Positions 18,555 through 28,319 of a stretch of 64,000 bases of DNA are shown piece by piece. Source of the DNA: Achromobacter ruhlandii (GTDB lineage: Bacteria > Pseudomonadota > Gammaproteobacteria > Burkholderiales > Burkholderiaceae_B). Position numbers and translations under genes: made by a program. Location: assembly GCF_902859695.1 (NCBI RefSeq), contig NZ_CADIJL010000026.1, forward strand, positions 1 to 64,000, in the 5' to 3' direction. How positions within the stretch are numbered: position 1 is the stretch's first letter; each line of letters starts with the position of its first letter. A model generated the notes under the pieces. It made no database searches, was not told the origin of the DNA, and was given only the letters and a program-made list of their open reading frames with translations.

Positions 18555-19328
18555 TCAGTTGAACGCATAGGCGTCCATCGCCAGCGCGCCGTACGAGATC
18601 TCGTCCGTCAGGCGGGTGGCCTGGCCACCGCCCGCGCCCAGCGCCACGTAGAGCGGCATCAGGTGGTCGTCGTGCGGATGGGCCTGCGCCGCGCCCGGCG
18701 CGCGCGCCTGCCAATCGAGCAGCGCCGGCACGTCGTTGGCGGCCAGGTGTTCGGCATACCACGCCTGGAACGCCGGCACGTAAGGCGCCGGCGGCGCGTC
18801 CTGCGGCATGCGCACGTCGCGCAGGTTGTGCGTCAGCGACCCCGAGCCGATGATCAGCACGTCCTCGTCGCGCAGCGGCGCCAGGGCGCGGCCTAGTTCC
18901 AGCTGGCCGGCGGCGTCGCGGCCCATGTCCAGCGACAGTTGCACCACCGGCACGTCGACCTCGGGATAGAGATAGCGCAGCGGCACCCAGGCGCCGTGGT
19001 CCAGCGGGCGGCGCGGATCGCGGTCGGCGGCAATGCCGGCCTCGGCCAGCAGGGCCTGCGTGCGCGCCGCCAGCTCGGGCGAGCCGGGCGCGGCGTATTG
19101 CAGCGTGTAGAGCTCGGGCGGGAAGCCGCCGAAGTCGTGCCAGGCCACCTGCTGGTCGCGGGTGGACAGGGCCAGGCCGTGGCCCATCCAGTGCGGCGAC
19201 ACCACCAAAATGGCGCGCGGTTTGCGGCCCAGGGACTGGCTCCAGGCGGCCAGCGCGGGGCCGGTGGAACCGGGTTCGACGGCCAGCATGGGGGAACCGT
19301 GGGAAACGAAAAGCGTAGGCCAGCGCAT
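18555..19328 (-). CDS. Extradiol dioxygenase-like protein of the LigB/DODA (YgiD) family
   Basis: A 257-residue class III extradiol-type dioxygenase, related to bacterial YgiD and plant 4,5-DOPA dioxygenase. Metal-ligand motifs visible are FVSHGSPML near the N-terminus, SPHW around residue 46, LDHGAWVPLRYLYP around 110 and the C-terminal HPHDDHLMPLYVALGA. ATG 19328 has GGAG 9 bases upstream and gives the standard MRWPTLFVSHGSP start; the frame is open further but without family resemblance. The gene stands alone. The natural substrate (catechol, DOPA or another aromatic diol) cannot be told. Confidence 0.87.
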   Translation of the reverse strand: MRWPTLFVSHGSPMLAVEPGSTGPALAAWSQSLGRKPRAILVVSPHWMGHGLALSTRDQQVAWHDFGGFPPELYTLQYAAPGSPELAARTQALLAEAGIAADRDPRRPLDHGAWVPLRYLYPEVDVPVVQLSLDMGRDAAGQLELGRALAPLRDEDVLIIGSGSLTHNLRDVRMPQDAPPAPYVPAFQAWYAEHLAANDVPALLDWQARAPGAAQAHPHDDHLMPLYVALGAGGGQATRLTDEISYGALAMDAYAFN

Positions 19329-19576
19329 GGCGATGACTCCAGGAAAGCTTGATGATGGGTCCATTGTCGGTCGAATCCAATCAGCAATAAATCCCCTAAA
19401 CAGGCACGATCTGTTGCCAGAACGGCACCAATCCCCGGCCAAGGCGGGGGCTCCGCCTGGCCGCCCTGCACGCCCTTGTCCCGCTCGATTCGCGGGCGCC
19501 AGAGCGCCACGGCGACCAGCGCCGTGGCGGGCGTTAAACTACGTCGTTACACACTTACTGGACGCCCTCCGAAGTC

Positions 19577-20779
19577 ATGGCCCGAACCCGCAGCCAATCC
19601 GCTCCCCGCTTGACCCGCGACGCCACCCGCCTCATCACGCTTGCCCAATCGCTCAACCGCTCGGGCAGCCGCGTCGAAGACGTGTACTGGGAGAATCAGC
19701 TTGGCGAAGCGATTCCGAAACTGCTCAAGGCAGGCCAGGATGCCCCGCTGGAAGCCGCGCTGGACCATCTCGCCCAGGGCGACGTGGGCGCCTACGAAAT
19801 CCTGATCGAGCAGGCCGAGACGCTGTCCGAGTCGATGAAGATCGACAAGAACGGCGTGCGCCACGACGTCCTGCTGATCGTCGCGCCCGTGGTCGCCTGG
19901 ACCCGCTACGCGATTCCCACCGGCCCGGTCCCGGCCGCCGCCCAGCAGGCGCTGCTGGCGCAGCTGCATGGCCATGTGCTGTCGAGCCAGGCCCGCAGCG
20001 CGCTGATGCCCTACCTGGTCAGCGTCGACCAGATGCCGCGCACGTTCTCGGAAACCTGGCAATGGCTGCAACGGCTGGGCACGCAGGCGCTGGGCGCCGA
20101 GACCACCAAGCCGGCGCTGAACACCGAGGCCGAAACCGCCAACATGCTGGCCGACACGCGCTATATCGTGGCGGCCGTGGCGGTGCCCGAGTTCGCGCCC
20201 GTGTTCCGCTGGCAGGAGCAGATCGGCGAAGCCGAGGCCAGCCGCGACGCCTGCCTGGCGCAATGGGCCGCGCAGGCCCAGCCGACGCTGGCCGGCCTGC
20301 TGCCGGGCTGCGGCTTCGAAGCCCTGCTGCCCGACGCCTACTACGTCAGCAACCGCGAGGCCGACCGCCGCGTGCGGCCGCTGTCGCTGCGCGCCGCCAT
20401 CAGCTGGCTCGAAGGCGCGGTCAGCCTGGAAGCCTCGCAACTGCGCGCCGTGGTGGCCGGCTGCGGCGAAAGCCGCGTCGACGAATACCGCGTCAGCTTC
20501 ACCGCGCGCAACAGCAACGACGTCTACTACGGCTGCGTCTGGCCGCTGTACGGCCGCGAGGAAGACCTGCCGGCCGACGAGAGCCAGCCCGACGTGGTCG
20601 ACGAGATCGCGGCGCTGCTCAAGGAATACGGCGTGAGCGACGTGCGCCGCATTCCCGGCGTGCTGCCCCCGGAATACTGCGAGGATTGCGGCGCGCCCTA
20701 CTTCCCCAACCCGCTGGGCGAACTGGTGCACGCCGAACTGCCCGAGGACGCCGAGGCCGCGCCCGCCAAGTTCCACTGA
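19577..20779 (+). CDS. DUF2863 family protein
   Basis: A 400-residue protein of a family I know only from betaproteobacteria and without a defined function. It is soluble, with no signal peptide or membrane segment. The C-terminal tail has a CEDCGAPYFPNPLGE knuckle that looks zinc-binding. It lies 9 bases before earP and is followed by efp, so it is probably co-transcribed with the EF-P modification gene. The spacer 19329-19576 in front of it must hold its promoter; nothing else is visible there. Confidence 0.8.
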   Translation: MARTRSQSAPRLTRDATRLITLAQSLNRSGSRVEDVYWENQLGEAIPKLLKAGQDAPLEAALDHLAQGDVGAYEILIEQAETLSESMKIDKNGVRHDVLLIVAPVVAWTRYAIPTGPVPAAAQQALLAQLHGHVLSSQARSALMPYLVSVDQMPRTFSETWQWLQRLGTQALGAETTKPALNTEAETANMLADTRYIVAAVAVPEFAPVFRWQEQIGEAEASRDACLAQWAAQAQPTLAGLLPGCGFEALLPDAYYVSNREADRRVRPLSLRAAISWLEGAVSLEASQLRAVVAGCGESRVDEYRVSFTARNSNDVYYGCVWPLYGREEDLPADESQPDVVDEIAALLKEYGVSDVRRIPGVLPPEYCEDCGAPYFPNPLGELVHAELPEDAEAAPAKFH

Positions 20780-20788
20780 GCCGCGTCG

Positions 20789-21904
20789 ATGCAAGCGGAC
20801 CTCTTCTGCCGCGTGGTCGACAACTACGGCGACATCGGCGTCTGCTGGCGTCTGGCGCGGCGGCTGGCGCACGGCCATGGCTGGGACGTGCGCCTGTGGG
20901 TCGACGACCTTTCCAGCTTCGCGCGCATCCAGCCCGGCATCGACGCCGGCGCCGCGCGTCAGGTCTGCCAGGAAGTGGATATCGTGCACTGGTCGGCCGC
21001 GCCCGATCCGGCGCTGGCCGCGCGCGACGTGGTGATCGAGGCCTTCGCCTGCGATCCGCCCGAGGCCTTCCTGGCCAGCATGCGCCAGCGCCACCCGGTC
21101 TGGATCAACCTGGAATACCTGAGCGCCGAGGCCTGGGTGGAAAGCTGCCACGGCCTGCCGTCGCAGCGGCCCGACGGGCTGGTCAAACATTTCTTTTTCC
21201 CCGGCTTCACGCCGGCCACCGGCGGCCTGCTGCGCGAAACCGGCCTGTCGGCCGAACGCGACGCCTTCCAGGCGGATCGCGACGCGCAGGAGGCATTCCT
21301 GCGCGGCCTGGGCGTGGCGGACAGCCTGCTGTCGCTTCGCCGCAACGGCGCCCGCACGGTGTCCCTGTTTTGCTACCCGAGCGCCCCGGTCGACGCGCTG
21401 GCCCGCGCGCTGGCGGCGACCCCTGGCGCCACCCTGCTGCTGGTGCCGGAAGGCGTCGCCCCCCGGCTGGAAGCGGCCTGCGCCGTGCCCGGCGGCCCGG
21501 CCGTGGCGCGCCTGCCGTTCGTGGCCCAGCCTGACTTCGACCGCATCCTGTGGTGCGCCGACCTGAACTTCGTGCGCGGCGAGGACTCGTTCGTGCGCGC
21601 GGCATGGGCGGCGCGGCCGCTGGCCTGGCAGATCTACCCGCAGGACGAGAACATCCACCTGGAAAAACTCGACGCCTGGCTGGCGCGCTATCCGGCCCCG
21701 GAACCGGCCGCGGATCTCATCCGCGCCTGGAATCAGGAGGATGCGGGCGCCGCCGCCGAGGCCGCGCTGGCGGCGGCCCTGCGACCCGGCCCCTGGCAGG
21801 CCTGGAACCAGGCGGCCCGCGACTGGGACGCGGCGCAGGCCGCCCGGCCCGACCTGGCGGAGAATCTGGCTGGTTTTTGCGCAGAGTTGGCCAAGAAACG
21901 CTAG
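20789..21904 (+). CDS. earP: EF-P arginine rhamnosyltransferase EarP
   Basis: A 371-residue glycosyltransferase that attaches rhamnose from dTDP-beta-L-rhamnose to Arg32 of elongation factor P, which then relieves ribosome stalling at polyproline. The N-terminal VVDNYGDIGVCWRLARRLA carries the conserved Asp pair (Asp11, Asp15). The C-terminal nucleotide-binding block is VRGEDSFVRAAWAARPL followed by YPQDENIHLEKLDAWL, typical of EarP. It follows the DUF2863 gene by 9 bases and precedes efp by 212 bp, so enzyme and substrate are encoded together, although efp probably has its own promoter too. Confidence 0.95.
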   Translation: MQADLFCRVVDNYGDIGVCWRLARRLAHGHGWDVRLWVDDLSSFARIQPGIDAGAARQVCQEVDIVHWSAAPDPALAARDVVIEAFACDPPEAFLASMRQRHPVWINLEYLSAEAWVESCHGLPSQRPDGLVKHFFFPGFTPATGGLLRETGLSAERDAFQADRDAQEAFLRGLGVADSLLSLRRNGARTVSLFCYPSAPVDALARALAATPGATLLLVPEGVAPRLEAACAVPGGPAVARLPFVAQPDFDRILWCADLNFVRGEDSFVRAAWAARPLAWQIYPQDENIHLEKLDAWLARYPAPEPAADLIRAWNQEDAGAAAEAALAAALRPGPWQAWNQAARDWDAAQAARPDLAENLAGFCAELAKKR

Positions 21905-22116
21905 AATAGAGAGTTTTCTGAGTCGCCCTGGATTGTCGGCGCCTCAACTATGACGCCTCCCGGGGTGTGCATGAAGCCAGATGCGCGGGCTCGTTCTGAC
22001 GGGTTCCGCGCGAATCTCCAGGCTGATGTCGATGGGCCTTGCGGCCCGTCGCCAGGCGCCTTCGGCGGCTTTCTGCAAGCACGGCGAGTGCACCCTTTCC
22101 CCCCGGAGTTTTATCG

Positions 22117-22677
22117 ATGAAAACCGCTCAGGAATTGCGAGTCGGCAACGTGGTCATGGTCGGCAAGGATCCCCTCGTGGTCCAGAAGGCCGAATACAAC
22201 AAGTCCGGCCGTAACGCCGCCGTCGTCAAGCTGAAGTTCAAGAACCTCTTGACCGCCTCGGCCAGCGAATCGGTCTACAAGGCCGACGAAAAGTTCGAAG
22301 TCGTGCAACTGGATCGCAAGGAGTGCACGTACTCCTACTTCGGCGACCCGATGTACGTCTTCATGGACGAAGAGTACAACCAGTACGAAATCGAAGCCGA
22401 AAGCATGGGCGACGCGCTGAACTACCTGGAAGAAGCGATGCCCGTGGAAGTGGTCTTCTACGACGGCCGCGCCATCTCGGTGGAACTGCCCACGACCATC
22501 GTGCGCGAAATCACCTACACCGAACCGGCCGTCCGCGGCGACACGTCGGGCAAGGTGACCAAGCCCGCCAAGATCAACACCGGCTACGAACTGAACGTGC
22601 CGCTGTTCTGCGCCATCGGCGACAAGATCGAAATCGACACGCGCACCAACGAATACCGCAGCCGCGTCAACAACTGA
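22117..22677 (+). CDS. efp: Translation elongation factor P
   Basis: A 186-residue EF-P of standard length with three OB-like domains. It binds between the P and E sites and stimulates peptide-bond formation at consecutive prolines. The tip loop of domain I reads [11 protein letters not shown] with Arg at position 32, the residue rhamnosylated by EarP, rather than the Lys used by EpmAB. The C-terminal [19 protein letters not shown] is typical. ATG 22117 has CCGGAG upstream; the frame is open to 22039 but the extra residues are not part of the family. The 212-bp leader shows no other gene. Confidence 0.97.
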   Translation: MKTAQELRVGNVVMVGKDPLVVQKAEYNKSGRNAAVVKLKFKNLLTASASESVYKADEKFEVVQLDRKECTYSYFGDPMYVFMDEEYNQYEIEAESMGDALNYLEEAMPVEVVFYDGRAISVELPTTIVREITYTEPAVRGDTSGKVTKPAKINTGYELNVPLFCAIGDKIEIDTRTNEYRSRVNN

Positions 22678-22693
22678 TCCGGCGGCAGGTACG

Positions 22694-22731
22694 AAAAAGC
22701 GCCAGCCCTTCGGGGTCTGGCGCTTTTTTTT
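22694..22731 (+). terminator. Rho-independent terminator of efp
   Basis: AAAAAGCGCCAG pairs with CTGGCGCTTTTT around a short loop that can pair further (CCC with GGG), followed by a T-run. It begins 16 bases after the efp stop, and with its A-run on the other side it may also stop minus-strand transcripts of the DUF1178 gene. Confidence 0.9.
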
Positions 22732-22761
22732 GCCTGGCGCGGCGGACAAGGCCGGCCGCGG

Positions 22762-23220
22762 CTATTGCAGGCGCTCGTCGTCCAGGAAGTCGGGCACGGC
22801 CATGACGTCGATGCCATCCTCGGCCAGGGCCTCGCGCTCTTCGCGCGTGGCGGTGCCGCGGATGGGGCGGTCGTCGGCGTCGCCCTCGTGGATGCGGCGC
22901 GCTTCCTCGGCGAAGCGCGCGCCGACGTTTTCGGTATTGCGCAGCAGCGCGCGCACCTGGCGCATCACCACCGCCTGCAGCGCCGACATCTTCTCGGCGT
23001 CGGTGGCGCCGGCCGGCGCCGCCGACGGCACCGCGGGCGCGTGCAGGTGCGCCACGTTCAGGCGCGGCGCCGACAGGCGCTTGGTGATGCTGGCCGAGCC
23101 GCAGACCGGGCACGACACCAGTCCACGCGCCTGTTGCGCGTCATAGTCTTCGTGCGAGCCGAACCAGCCTTCGAAGATGTGGCCGTGCTCGCACTGGAGG
23201 TCGAAAACTTTGAGAGCCAT
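22762..23220 (-). CDS. DUF1178 family protein
   Basis: A 152-residue small protein with a putative zinc ribbon at the N-terminus: FDLQCEHGHIFEGWF, then VSCPVCGS around residues 36-41. The middle is helical and charged, with the C-terminus ending FLDDERLQ. DUF1178 proteins are widespread in alpha- and betaproteobacteria and have no established role. ATG 23220 gives the standard MALKVFDL start; the longer frame to 23337 has no family resemblance. It lies convergent with efp. Confidence 0.85.
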   Translation of the reverse strand: MALKVFDLQCEHGHIFEGWFGSHEDYDAQQARGLVSCPVCGSASITKRLSAPRLNVAHLHAPAVPSAAPAGATDAEKMSALQAVVMRQVRALLRNTENVGARFAEEARRIHEGDADDRPIRGTATREEREALAEDGIDVMAVPDFLDDERLQ

Positions 23221-23370
23221 GATGGGAATATGGGGGCTGGCATCCAGAATACAAGAAAGCGCGCACGCGCCGCCGGATACCGGGCCGCGAACGGGGTTTT
23301 CGGCCGATTCCGGGCGGTTTGGCGGCATTCGCGCCACACACCGGCGGCGGCTTCCGCCCCGCGCCCAACG

Positions 23371-23393
23371 AAAAGCGGGCCCGGGGGCCCGCT
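23371..23393 (-). terminator. Terminator of the DUF2968 gene
   Basis: On the minus strand AGCGGGCCC pairs with GGGCCCGCT over a two-base spacer and runs into TTTT. It lies 19 bases after the stop of the gene at 23412. The short loop means the actual stem would open by one or two pairs. Confidence 0.65.
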
Positions 23394-23411
23394 AGCTGGC
23401 GTGCGAGGCGC

Positions 23412-24119
23412 TTACTTGCCGCGCCTGGGCGTGGCCGGCGCCTGGCCGATCTGCGCCTGCTGCGCCTGCAAGGCGTCGATCTGGCGTTGCAGGTCGCGCA
23501 GTTGCTGGCGCACGTCCTTCTGCTGGTCGGCCAGCGCGGTGGCTTCCTGGCGCGACTGCTCCTGGCGCGCGGCGACCTGCTCTTCCTGCTGCATGCGCAG
23601 GGTGCGGTCGGCCTGCAGCGTGCTCAGTTCAGCGCTGCGGCTGGCCAGCAGCTTCTCGGCGTGGGTGTATTCGGCCTGCAGCTTGATGCGCTTGATGTCC
23701 ACTTCGGCCAGGTCGGCCGACTGGGCCGCAAAGGCGCGGTAGGTGGCCTCGGCCTGCTTGTCCGACTTGGTCTTGAGCACCCGCCAGAAATCCTTCTGCT
23801 GGAACAGGGCCACGTAGTAGGTCAGATCGTCCGGCTTGAACAGCAGGCTGGCGCCGTACGTGCCGTTGTAGCTCGTACGCAGCTCGGAAACCTGGCGGTT
23901 CTGGATCAATCCCTGCAGCTCGGCCACCGTCGACGACGGGCGCGCGGCGGGCGCCGGCGCGGGCGGAGTCACCGGCGTGGAGGCAGCCTGCTTGTCCTCG
24001 ACCTGCTGCACCGTGGGGCGCGGGGGCTCGGATTGCGCGCTGGCGCAGGCCGCCAGGCCGGACAGGGCCGTACCCAACAGCGCCATGCGCGCGGCGGCAC
24101 GGATAAAGTGGACGTTCAT
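23412..24119 (-). CDS. DUF2968 lipoprotein
   Basis: A 235-residue predicted lipoprotein with lipobox LSGLAAC near residue 25. A Pro/Ala-rich linker follows, then a globular part (TVAELQGLIQNRQVSELRTS, residues about 64-130), and a long coiled coil from about 145 to 225 rich in Gln, Glu and Ala. The family is known from Burkholderiales without a defined function; the layout suggests an outer-membrane-anchored periplasmic helical protein. A hairpin at 24193-24209 (GCGCGA/TCGCGC) and a TATAGT box on the minus strand lie in the 139-bp gap upstream. Confidence 0.82.
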   Translation of the reverse strand: MNVHFIRAAARMALLGTALSGLAACASAQSEPPRPTVQQVEDKQAASTPVTPPAPAPAARPSSTVAELQGLIQNRQVSELRTSYNGTYGASLLFKPDDLTYYVALFQQKDFWRVLKTKSDKQAEATYRAFAAQSADLAEVDIKRIKLQAEYTHAEKLLASRSAELSTLQADRTLRMQQEEQVAARQEQSRQEATALADQQKDVRQQLRDLQRQIDALQAQQAQIGQAPATPRRGK

Positions 24120-24258
24120 GCCTTCCCCAAAAAAATCGTTGCGGAACTATAGCAATTTATTTCGCTCGCGGCTGACGCGCTTACATAGCACAGCGCGATA
24201 CTGTCGCGCGCTAAGGGCCATTCCCTATTGCGCCACGCCGGGCCCACGGCAGAAGGCC

Positions 24259-25665
24259 TCATGAGGCCTCCACGATGCCATCGGCGGTTTCGCCCTGGCC
24301 GCCGCCCAGGTGCAGCTTGCGCATCTTTTCCCACAGCACCTTGCGGCTGATGCCCAGGGTGTTGGCGGTGTCCTGGCGGCGCCAGCCGTTGACGTCCAGC
24401 GCCGCCAGGATACGGGCCCGTTCGGCGCGCTCGGCGTCGGTGAAGACTGGCGGTTCACACTGGCTGCTGGCGCCGGCCGTGGCCAGCGCGCCTGGCGCCC
24501 GCAGCGGCTCGGCCAACTGGTCGAAAATGCGCTCGATGCGCGGCTGGTCCCAGGCCTGGAACTGGCGACGCACGATGGCCACGCGTTCGGCCACGTTGGA
24601 CAATTCGCGCACGTTGCCGGCATAGCGGGTGCGCGCCACCCGCTCGACCAGCCAGCCCGGCGGCTCGCCCTCGGCGCCCAGCCGTTCGAGCAGCGCGCGG
24701 AAGATCGCCGCCTTCTCCTCGGGGCCGCGCTGCTCCAGGTTGGGAATGCGCAGCTCGATCACCGCCAGCCGGTAGTACAGGTCGGCGCGGAACTCGTCCT
24801 GGCCCACCAGCACCCGCAGATCCTTGTTGGTGGCCGCGACCAGGCGGAAATCGACCGGCACCTCGACGGTCGAGCCCAACCGCGTGACCGCGCTCTGCTC
24901 CAGCACCCGCAGCAGCTTGACCTGCTGGTAGAGCGGCAGGTCGCCGATTTCATCCAGGAACAACGTGCCGCCGCTGGCCTGCTCGAAGTAGCCCTTGTGC
25001 GCCCCCACCGCTCCTGTGAAGGCGCCCTTGGCATGGCCGAAGAAGTGCGCTTCGAACAGGCCCTCGGGGATGGCGCCGCAATTGACCGCCACGAACGGCC
25101 CGTCCGACCAGGCGGCGCGGTCGTGCAGCAGGCGCGCGATGCGTTCCTTGCCCACGCCGGTCTCGCCGTGGATCAGCACGTTGCTGCGGCAGTCGGCGAA
25201 CATCTCGGCCTCGGCCAGCAGCGCCCGCATCGGTTCGGACACCGCGATCAGCGGCTGTTCGCGGCGCGGCGCGCCGCGGCTGAACTGGTCCAGCGTGCCG
25301 AGCAATTCGAACAACAGCTTGCGCAGGTCCGACGTGGTGAAGGCCAGCGGCAGTGTGTAGGAGTATTCGGGCGGGTAATAGCGCGGATCGCGGCCGCGCG
25401 CCTCGGCCGCCACCCAGATCACCGGCATGGCCTGCCCCGACAGCCAGTCGTAGCCGCTGAAACGGTTGTCGCCCATGACCGAGACCGAAACCAGCGCCAC
25501 GGCCGGGCGCGACGGATCGCGCGGCGGGGGAAACGCGGTGCCGGCATCGGCCCGCACCAGCGAGACGTCCATGCCGGCCAGGCAGCGCTCGGCGCGGCTG
25601 GCGATGTCGGAGGTGCCCTCCCAGACATAGACGTCGAATTCTTCGCGCGAGAATTTCTGGGTCAT
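24259..25665 (-). CDS. Sigma-54-dependent activator with a degenerate receiver-like N-terminus
   Basis: A 468-residue enhancer-binding protein. The AAA+ domain has Walker A GETGVGKE near residue 164, the sigma-54-contacting GAFTGA near 213 and FLDEIGDLP, and a Fis-type HTH ([20 protein letters not shown]) ends the protein. The first 120 residues resemble a response-regulator receiver, but the place of the phospho-Asp reads [12 protein letters not shown], so phosphorylation looks lost. ATG 25665 is preferred to 25764, which lies inside the upstream gene. It sits 49 bases after the last Tad gene and probably controls pilus genes, though no sigma-54 promoter is obvious upstream of flp. Confidence 0.85.
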   Translation of the reverse strand: MTQKFSREEFDVYVWEGTSDIASRAERCLAGMDVSLVRADAGTAFPPPRDPSRPAVALVSVSVMGDNRFSGYDWLSGQAMPVIWVAAEARGRDPRYYPPEYSYTLPLAFTTSDLRKLLFELLGTLDQFSRGAPRREQPLIAVSEPMRALLAEAEMFADCRSNVLIHGETGVGKERIARLLHDRAAWSDGPFVAVNCGAIPEGLFEAHFFGHAKGAFTGAVGAHKGYFEQASGGTLFLDEIGDLPLYQQVKLLRVLEQSAVTRLGSTVEVPVDFRLVAATNKDLRVLVGQDEFRADLYYRLAVIELRIPNLEQRGPEEKAAIFRALLERLGAEGEPPGWLVERVARTRYAGNVRELSNVAERVAIVRRQFQAWDQPRIERIFDQLAEPLRAPGALATAGASSQCEPPVFTDAERAERARILAALDVNGWRRQDTANTLGISRKVLWEKMRKLHLGGGQGETADGIVEAS

Positions 25666-25714
25666 GGCGACCACCGCGCCGGCCAGGGTTGGGCAGGAAT
25701 CAAGGGCTTCATCA

Positions 25715-27817
25715 TCAATACACCAGACGGGGCTTGCCGCAGTCCACCGACAGCAGCGATACATCGGTTTGGCCGACGCTCAGGCCAAGCAGGTCCAGCA
25801 ACTGCTGCAGCAGGGTCGATAGCATGCCCAGCAGCGGCTGCAGCAGGGTCACCACGATCGACAGCACGCCGCCCACCTGGTTGCCGCCGCTCAGCGCCAG
25901 CGTGGACACCGCGTTGACGCGGCATTGGCGGATGGCGTCCGGCGTAATCGCCAGCAGACAGGTCACGTCGCTCAGCGGCGCCAGCAACAGCGAATTGAGG
26001 AGGTTGCCGACCAGTTGCAGCGTGCCGCCCAGCACCCCGGTCAGGCCGCCGGTGGACATGCGCTGGCCCAGCTGGTTGAGCGCGGTCGAGGACCACTGCA
26101 TGTCGTTGACCACCTGCGAAATGGACTTGCCGGGATTGCTGCCCCCGCCGCCGACCAGGGTGGTGGCCAGCGAGGCGCGCTGTTCCGGCGTCAGCGGCGT
26201 GCCGGTGCCGATCAGGTCGCCCAGGATGCCGCCGACCACGGCGTCGGCCAGGTTCGAGGCCAGCGCGCCCAGGTTGATCGAGGTGGCGTTGACGGTGGCG
26301 GTGGAATTGGGCGACGGCGGTTCGGTCAGCGTGACCGACACGGGCGCGGTCGAATTGAAAATCGGCAGCGTGACCTTGCTGGTGAGCGGCAGGATGCCGA
26401 GCACGTTCAGCACCTGGTAGCGCTGGATCGCCGCGAACGAACTCGGCTGGCAACTGTTGGTGATGGACAGGAAATTGGCCTGCACGTTGTCGACGGCCGA
26501 CGACATGCCGGGAAAGCGTCCCAGGCAGATGTTGGCGACGGACGAAGTCACGTCGATGGTGGCCTGCGACTCGGTCAGCGGCGCCTGGCACAGCTTGGAA
26601 ACGGTGCCGGTCGATTGCGCCACGTCGATGATGATGGGCAGGTCGATCTTGGTGCCCAGCGTGTTGGCCAGCAGCGGCCCGACCAGCGGGATGTTGCTGG
26701 TGTTGGCCCGCAGATAGACGCGGATGCCGGCGCTGGTGGCCTGCGTGCCGACGCCGCCCACGCCGATGGAGGGCGGCTCGACGATGCGCACCTGCGACTG
26801 CACGCCCAGCAGCGGCACGTTCAGGCCCAGGTTCACCAGGTTCTGGCCGTTGGCGATGACCAGCGCGGTTTCCAGCACATTGAGCGCGTTGATGTTGGCC
26901 TGCAGCGCCGAATTGATGTCGCCGCTGATCACGTTCAGGTCGAGCACGCCGCCGTCGCCGAACAGCTTGACCGGCAGGTTCACCGGCATCACGTTCAACA
27001 CCACGTTGATGGCGTTGGTCAGCAGCCCGAGGCTGGCGCCGGCGGTGTCGCCGGCCTTGTTCATGACCGTCAGGGTGGCCTGCAGCAGCTGGCCCAGCGT
27101 CAGGTTGTTGAGCGCGGCCAGCTGCGCCGGCGTGCCCACGCCGGTGGCTACCGACACCGGCAGGCCCAACGCTTCCAGCAGGCCGGACGGCGTGATGTTG
27201 ACGCTCGCCAGGCCGGCGGCGTCGAGAATGTCCAGCTGCGCCGGCGTGGCGCCGACGGTGGCCAGCAATTGCGACAGCAGGCCGCCCTTCTGCAAACGCA
27301 GCAGGCGCGAGCCGACCGTGAACACGGCCACCGGCTGGGTGTTGGCCGCCACGGAGATGGTCTGCACCGGCGTGCCGCCCACGATGAACGCCGGCAGCAG
27401 GCTGCTCAGGGTCTTGTTGAGCGTGATGCGCAGCGCGTTCGGCACCTGCCCGCTGCTCGGATCGAACAGGTACATGCCGCTGGCGTCGGGGCGCGAGGTG
27501 TCCCAGAGCTTGCACTCGACCGTCACGTCGCCGGCGGCGAAGGTGTCCAGGATGTTGGGCACGTTGGCCAGCACCGCGGCCTGTCCGGCGGCCTGGGCCC
27601 GGGCGCAATCGGCGGGCGCGCCCATCCCCAGCACCTGCACCGCCGACAGCGCGGCCAGGTCCGTGGCCTTCTGCATCTCGCGCTTCATATAGTAGGCATA
27701 GCCCAGCTGGGCCACGCCCAGCAGCACCAGGCCGACGATGACCGCGAAAACGATGGCCACCGTCATGCTGCCTCGCTGCCGCGGGCAGATTGCAGAACGG
27801 GAATGCGTGGCTGGCAT
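25715..27817 (-). CDS. tadG: TadG-like pilus assembly protein
   Basis: A 700-residue protein whose N-terminus has a basic leader, QRG, and a single hydrophobic segment ([20 protein letters not shown], residues about 18-40), as in TadE/TadG-like N-terminal domains. [17 protein letters not shown] follows, the hallmark of the DUF2134/TadG group. The long remaining part is rich in Leu, Asn, Val and Thr, predicted extracytoplasmic, and contains a few Cys. It lacks the Glu at +5 of true pseudopilins. It is the last structural gene of the Tad operon and may anchor or cap the pilus machine. Confidence 0.8.
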   Translation of the reverse strand: MPATHSRSAICPRQRGSMTVAIVFAVIVGLVLLGVAQLGYAYYMKREMQKATDLAALSAVQVLGMGAPADCARAQAAGQAAVLANVPNILDTFAAGDVTVECKLWDTSRPDASGMYLFDPSSGQVPNALRITLNKTLSSLLPAFIVGGTPVQTISVAANTQPVAVFTVGSRLLRLQKGGLLSQLLATVGATPAQLDILDAAGLASVNITPSGLLEALGLPVSVATGVGTPAQLAALNNLTLGQLLQATLTVMNKAGDTAGASLGLLTNAINVVLNVMPVNLPVKLFGDGGVLDLNVISGDINSALQANINALNVLETALVIANGQNLVNLGLNVPLLGVQSQVRIVEPPSIGVGGVGTQATSAGIRVYLRANTSNIPLVGPLLANTLGTKIDLPIIIDVAQSTGTVSKLCQAPLTESQATIDVTSSVANICLGRFPGMSSAVDNVQANFLSITNSCQPSSFAAIQRYQVLNVLGILPLTSKVTLPIFNSTAPVSVTLTEPPSPNSTATVNATSINLGALASNLADAVVGGILGDLIGTGTPLTPEQRASLATTLVGGGGSNPGKSISQVVNDMQWSSTALNQLGQRMSTGGLTGVLGGTLQLVGNLLNSLLLAPLSDVTCLLAITPDAIRQCRVNAVSTLALSGGNQVGGVLSIVVTLLQPLLGMLSTLLQQLLDLLGLSVGQTDVSLLSVDCGKPRLVY

Positions 27818-27857
27818 GATCGCGGCTCCGTGACTCGATGAGACAGGTCCTGCCCAA

Positions 27858-28304
27858 TCAATTCGTGTTGTTGGTCTGCACCCGCTTGTCGAACCATTCG
27901 GGGATCGGCCGGGTGAAGCTGTCGATGTAGCGGTTCCAGGCGGCGGTGGATGCCGCGCCCAGCACCGGCAGCGCCGCGCCCGCGCGGCGGCCGTCGGCCT
28001 GGGCGGCCAGCAGGCCGCGCGTGATGTCGCCGAATTCCTCCCGGGCCTGCTCGGGCTGCGCGGCCGCCTGGGGCGCCGGCTGCGGCATGGGCGTCTGTAC
28101 CTGCTGAACCACTGGCCGCGCCGGCATCTGCGCGGCCGGCGCGGCCGCTGGCGCGGTGGCGGGCACCGGCGCGGCCTGGGCCACGCCGCCCCCGCTCATG
28201 GCGCCGGTCAGGGGCGTATTCGATTGCGCCTGGCTGGCCCAGGGCGCGGCCCCGGCCAGGAACAGCAGCAGGGAAAGCGAAGCGTATGAAGCGGTTCGAG
28301 ACAT
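27858..28304 (-). CDS. DUF3613 domain-containing protein of the Tad locus
   Basis: A 148-residue secreted protein with a signal peptide (SLSLLLFLAGAAPWASQAQ), a Pro/Ala/Gln-rich low-complexity middle (about 35-85) and a conserved C-terminal block GAASTAAWNRYIDSFTRPIP. The C-terminal block is the DUF3613 domain that travels with Tad loci in Burkholderiales. Its role is unknown. It is 15 bases from tadD, inside the operon. Confidence 0.78.
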   Translation of the reverse strand: MSRTASYASLSLLLFLAGAAPWASQAQSNTPLTGAMSGGGVAQAAPVPATAPAAAPAAQMPARPVVQQVQTPMPQPAPQAAAQPEQAREEFGDITRGLLAAQADGRRAGAALPVLGAASTAAWNRYIDSFTRPIPEWFDKRVQTNNTN

Positions 28305-28319
28305 GGTCGGGGTTCCTGG

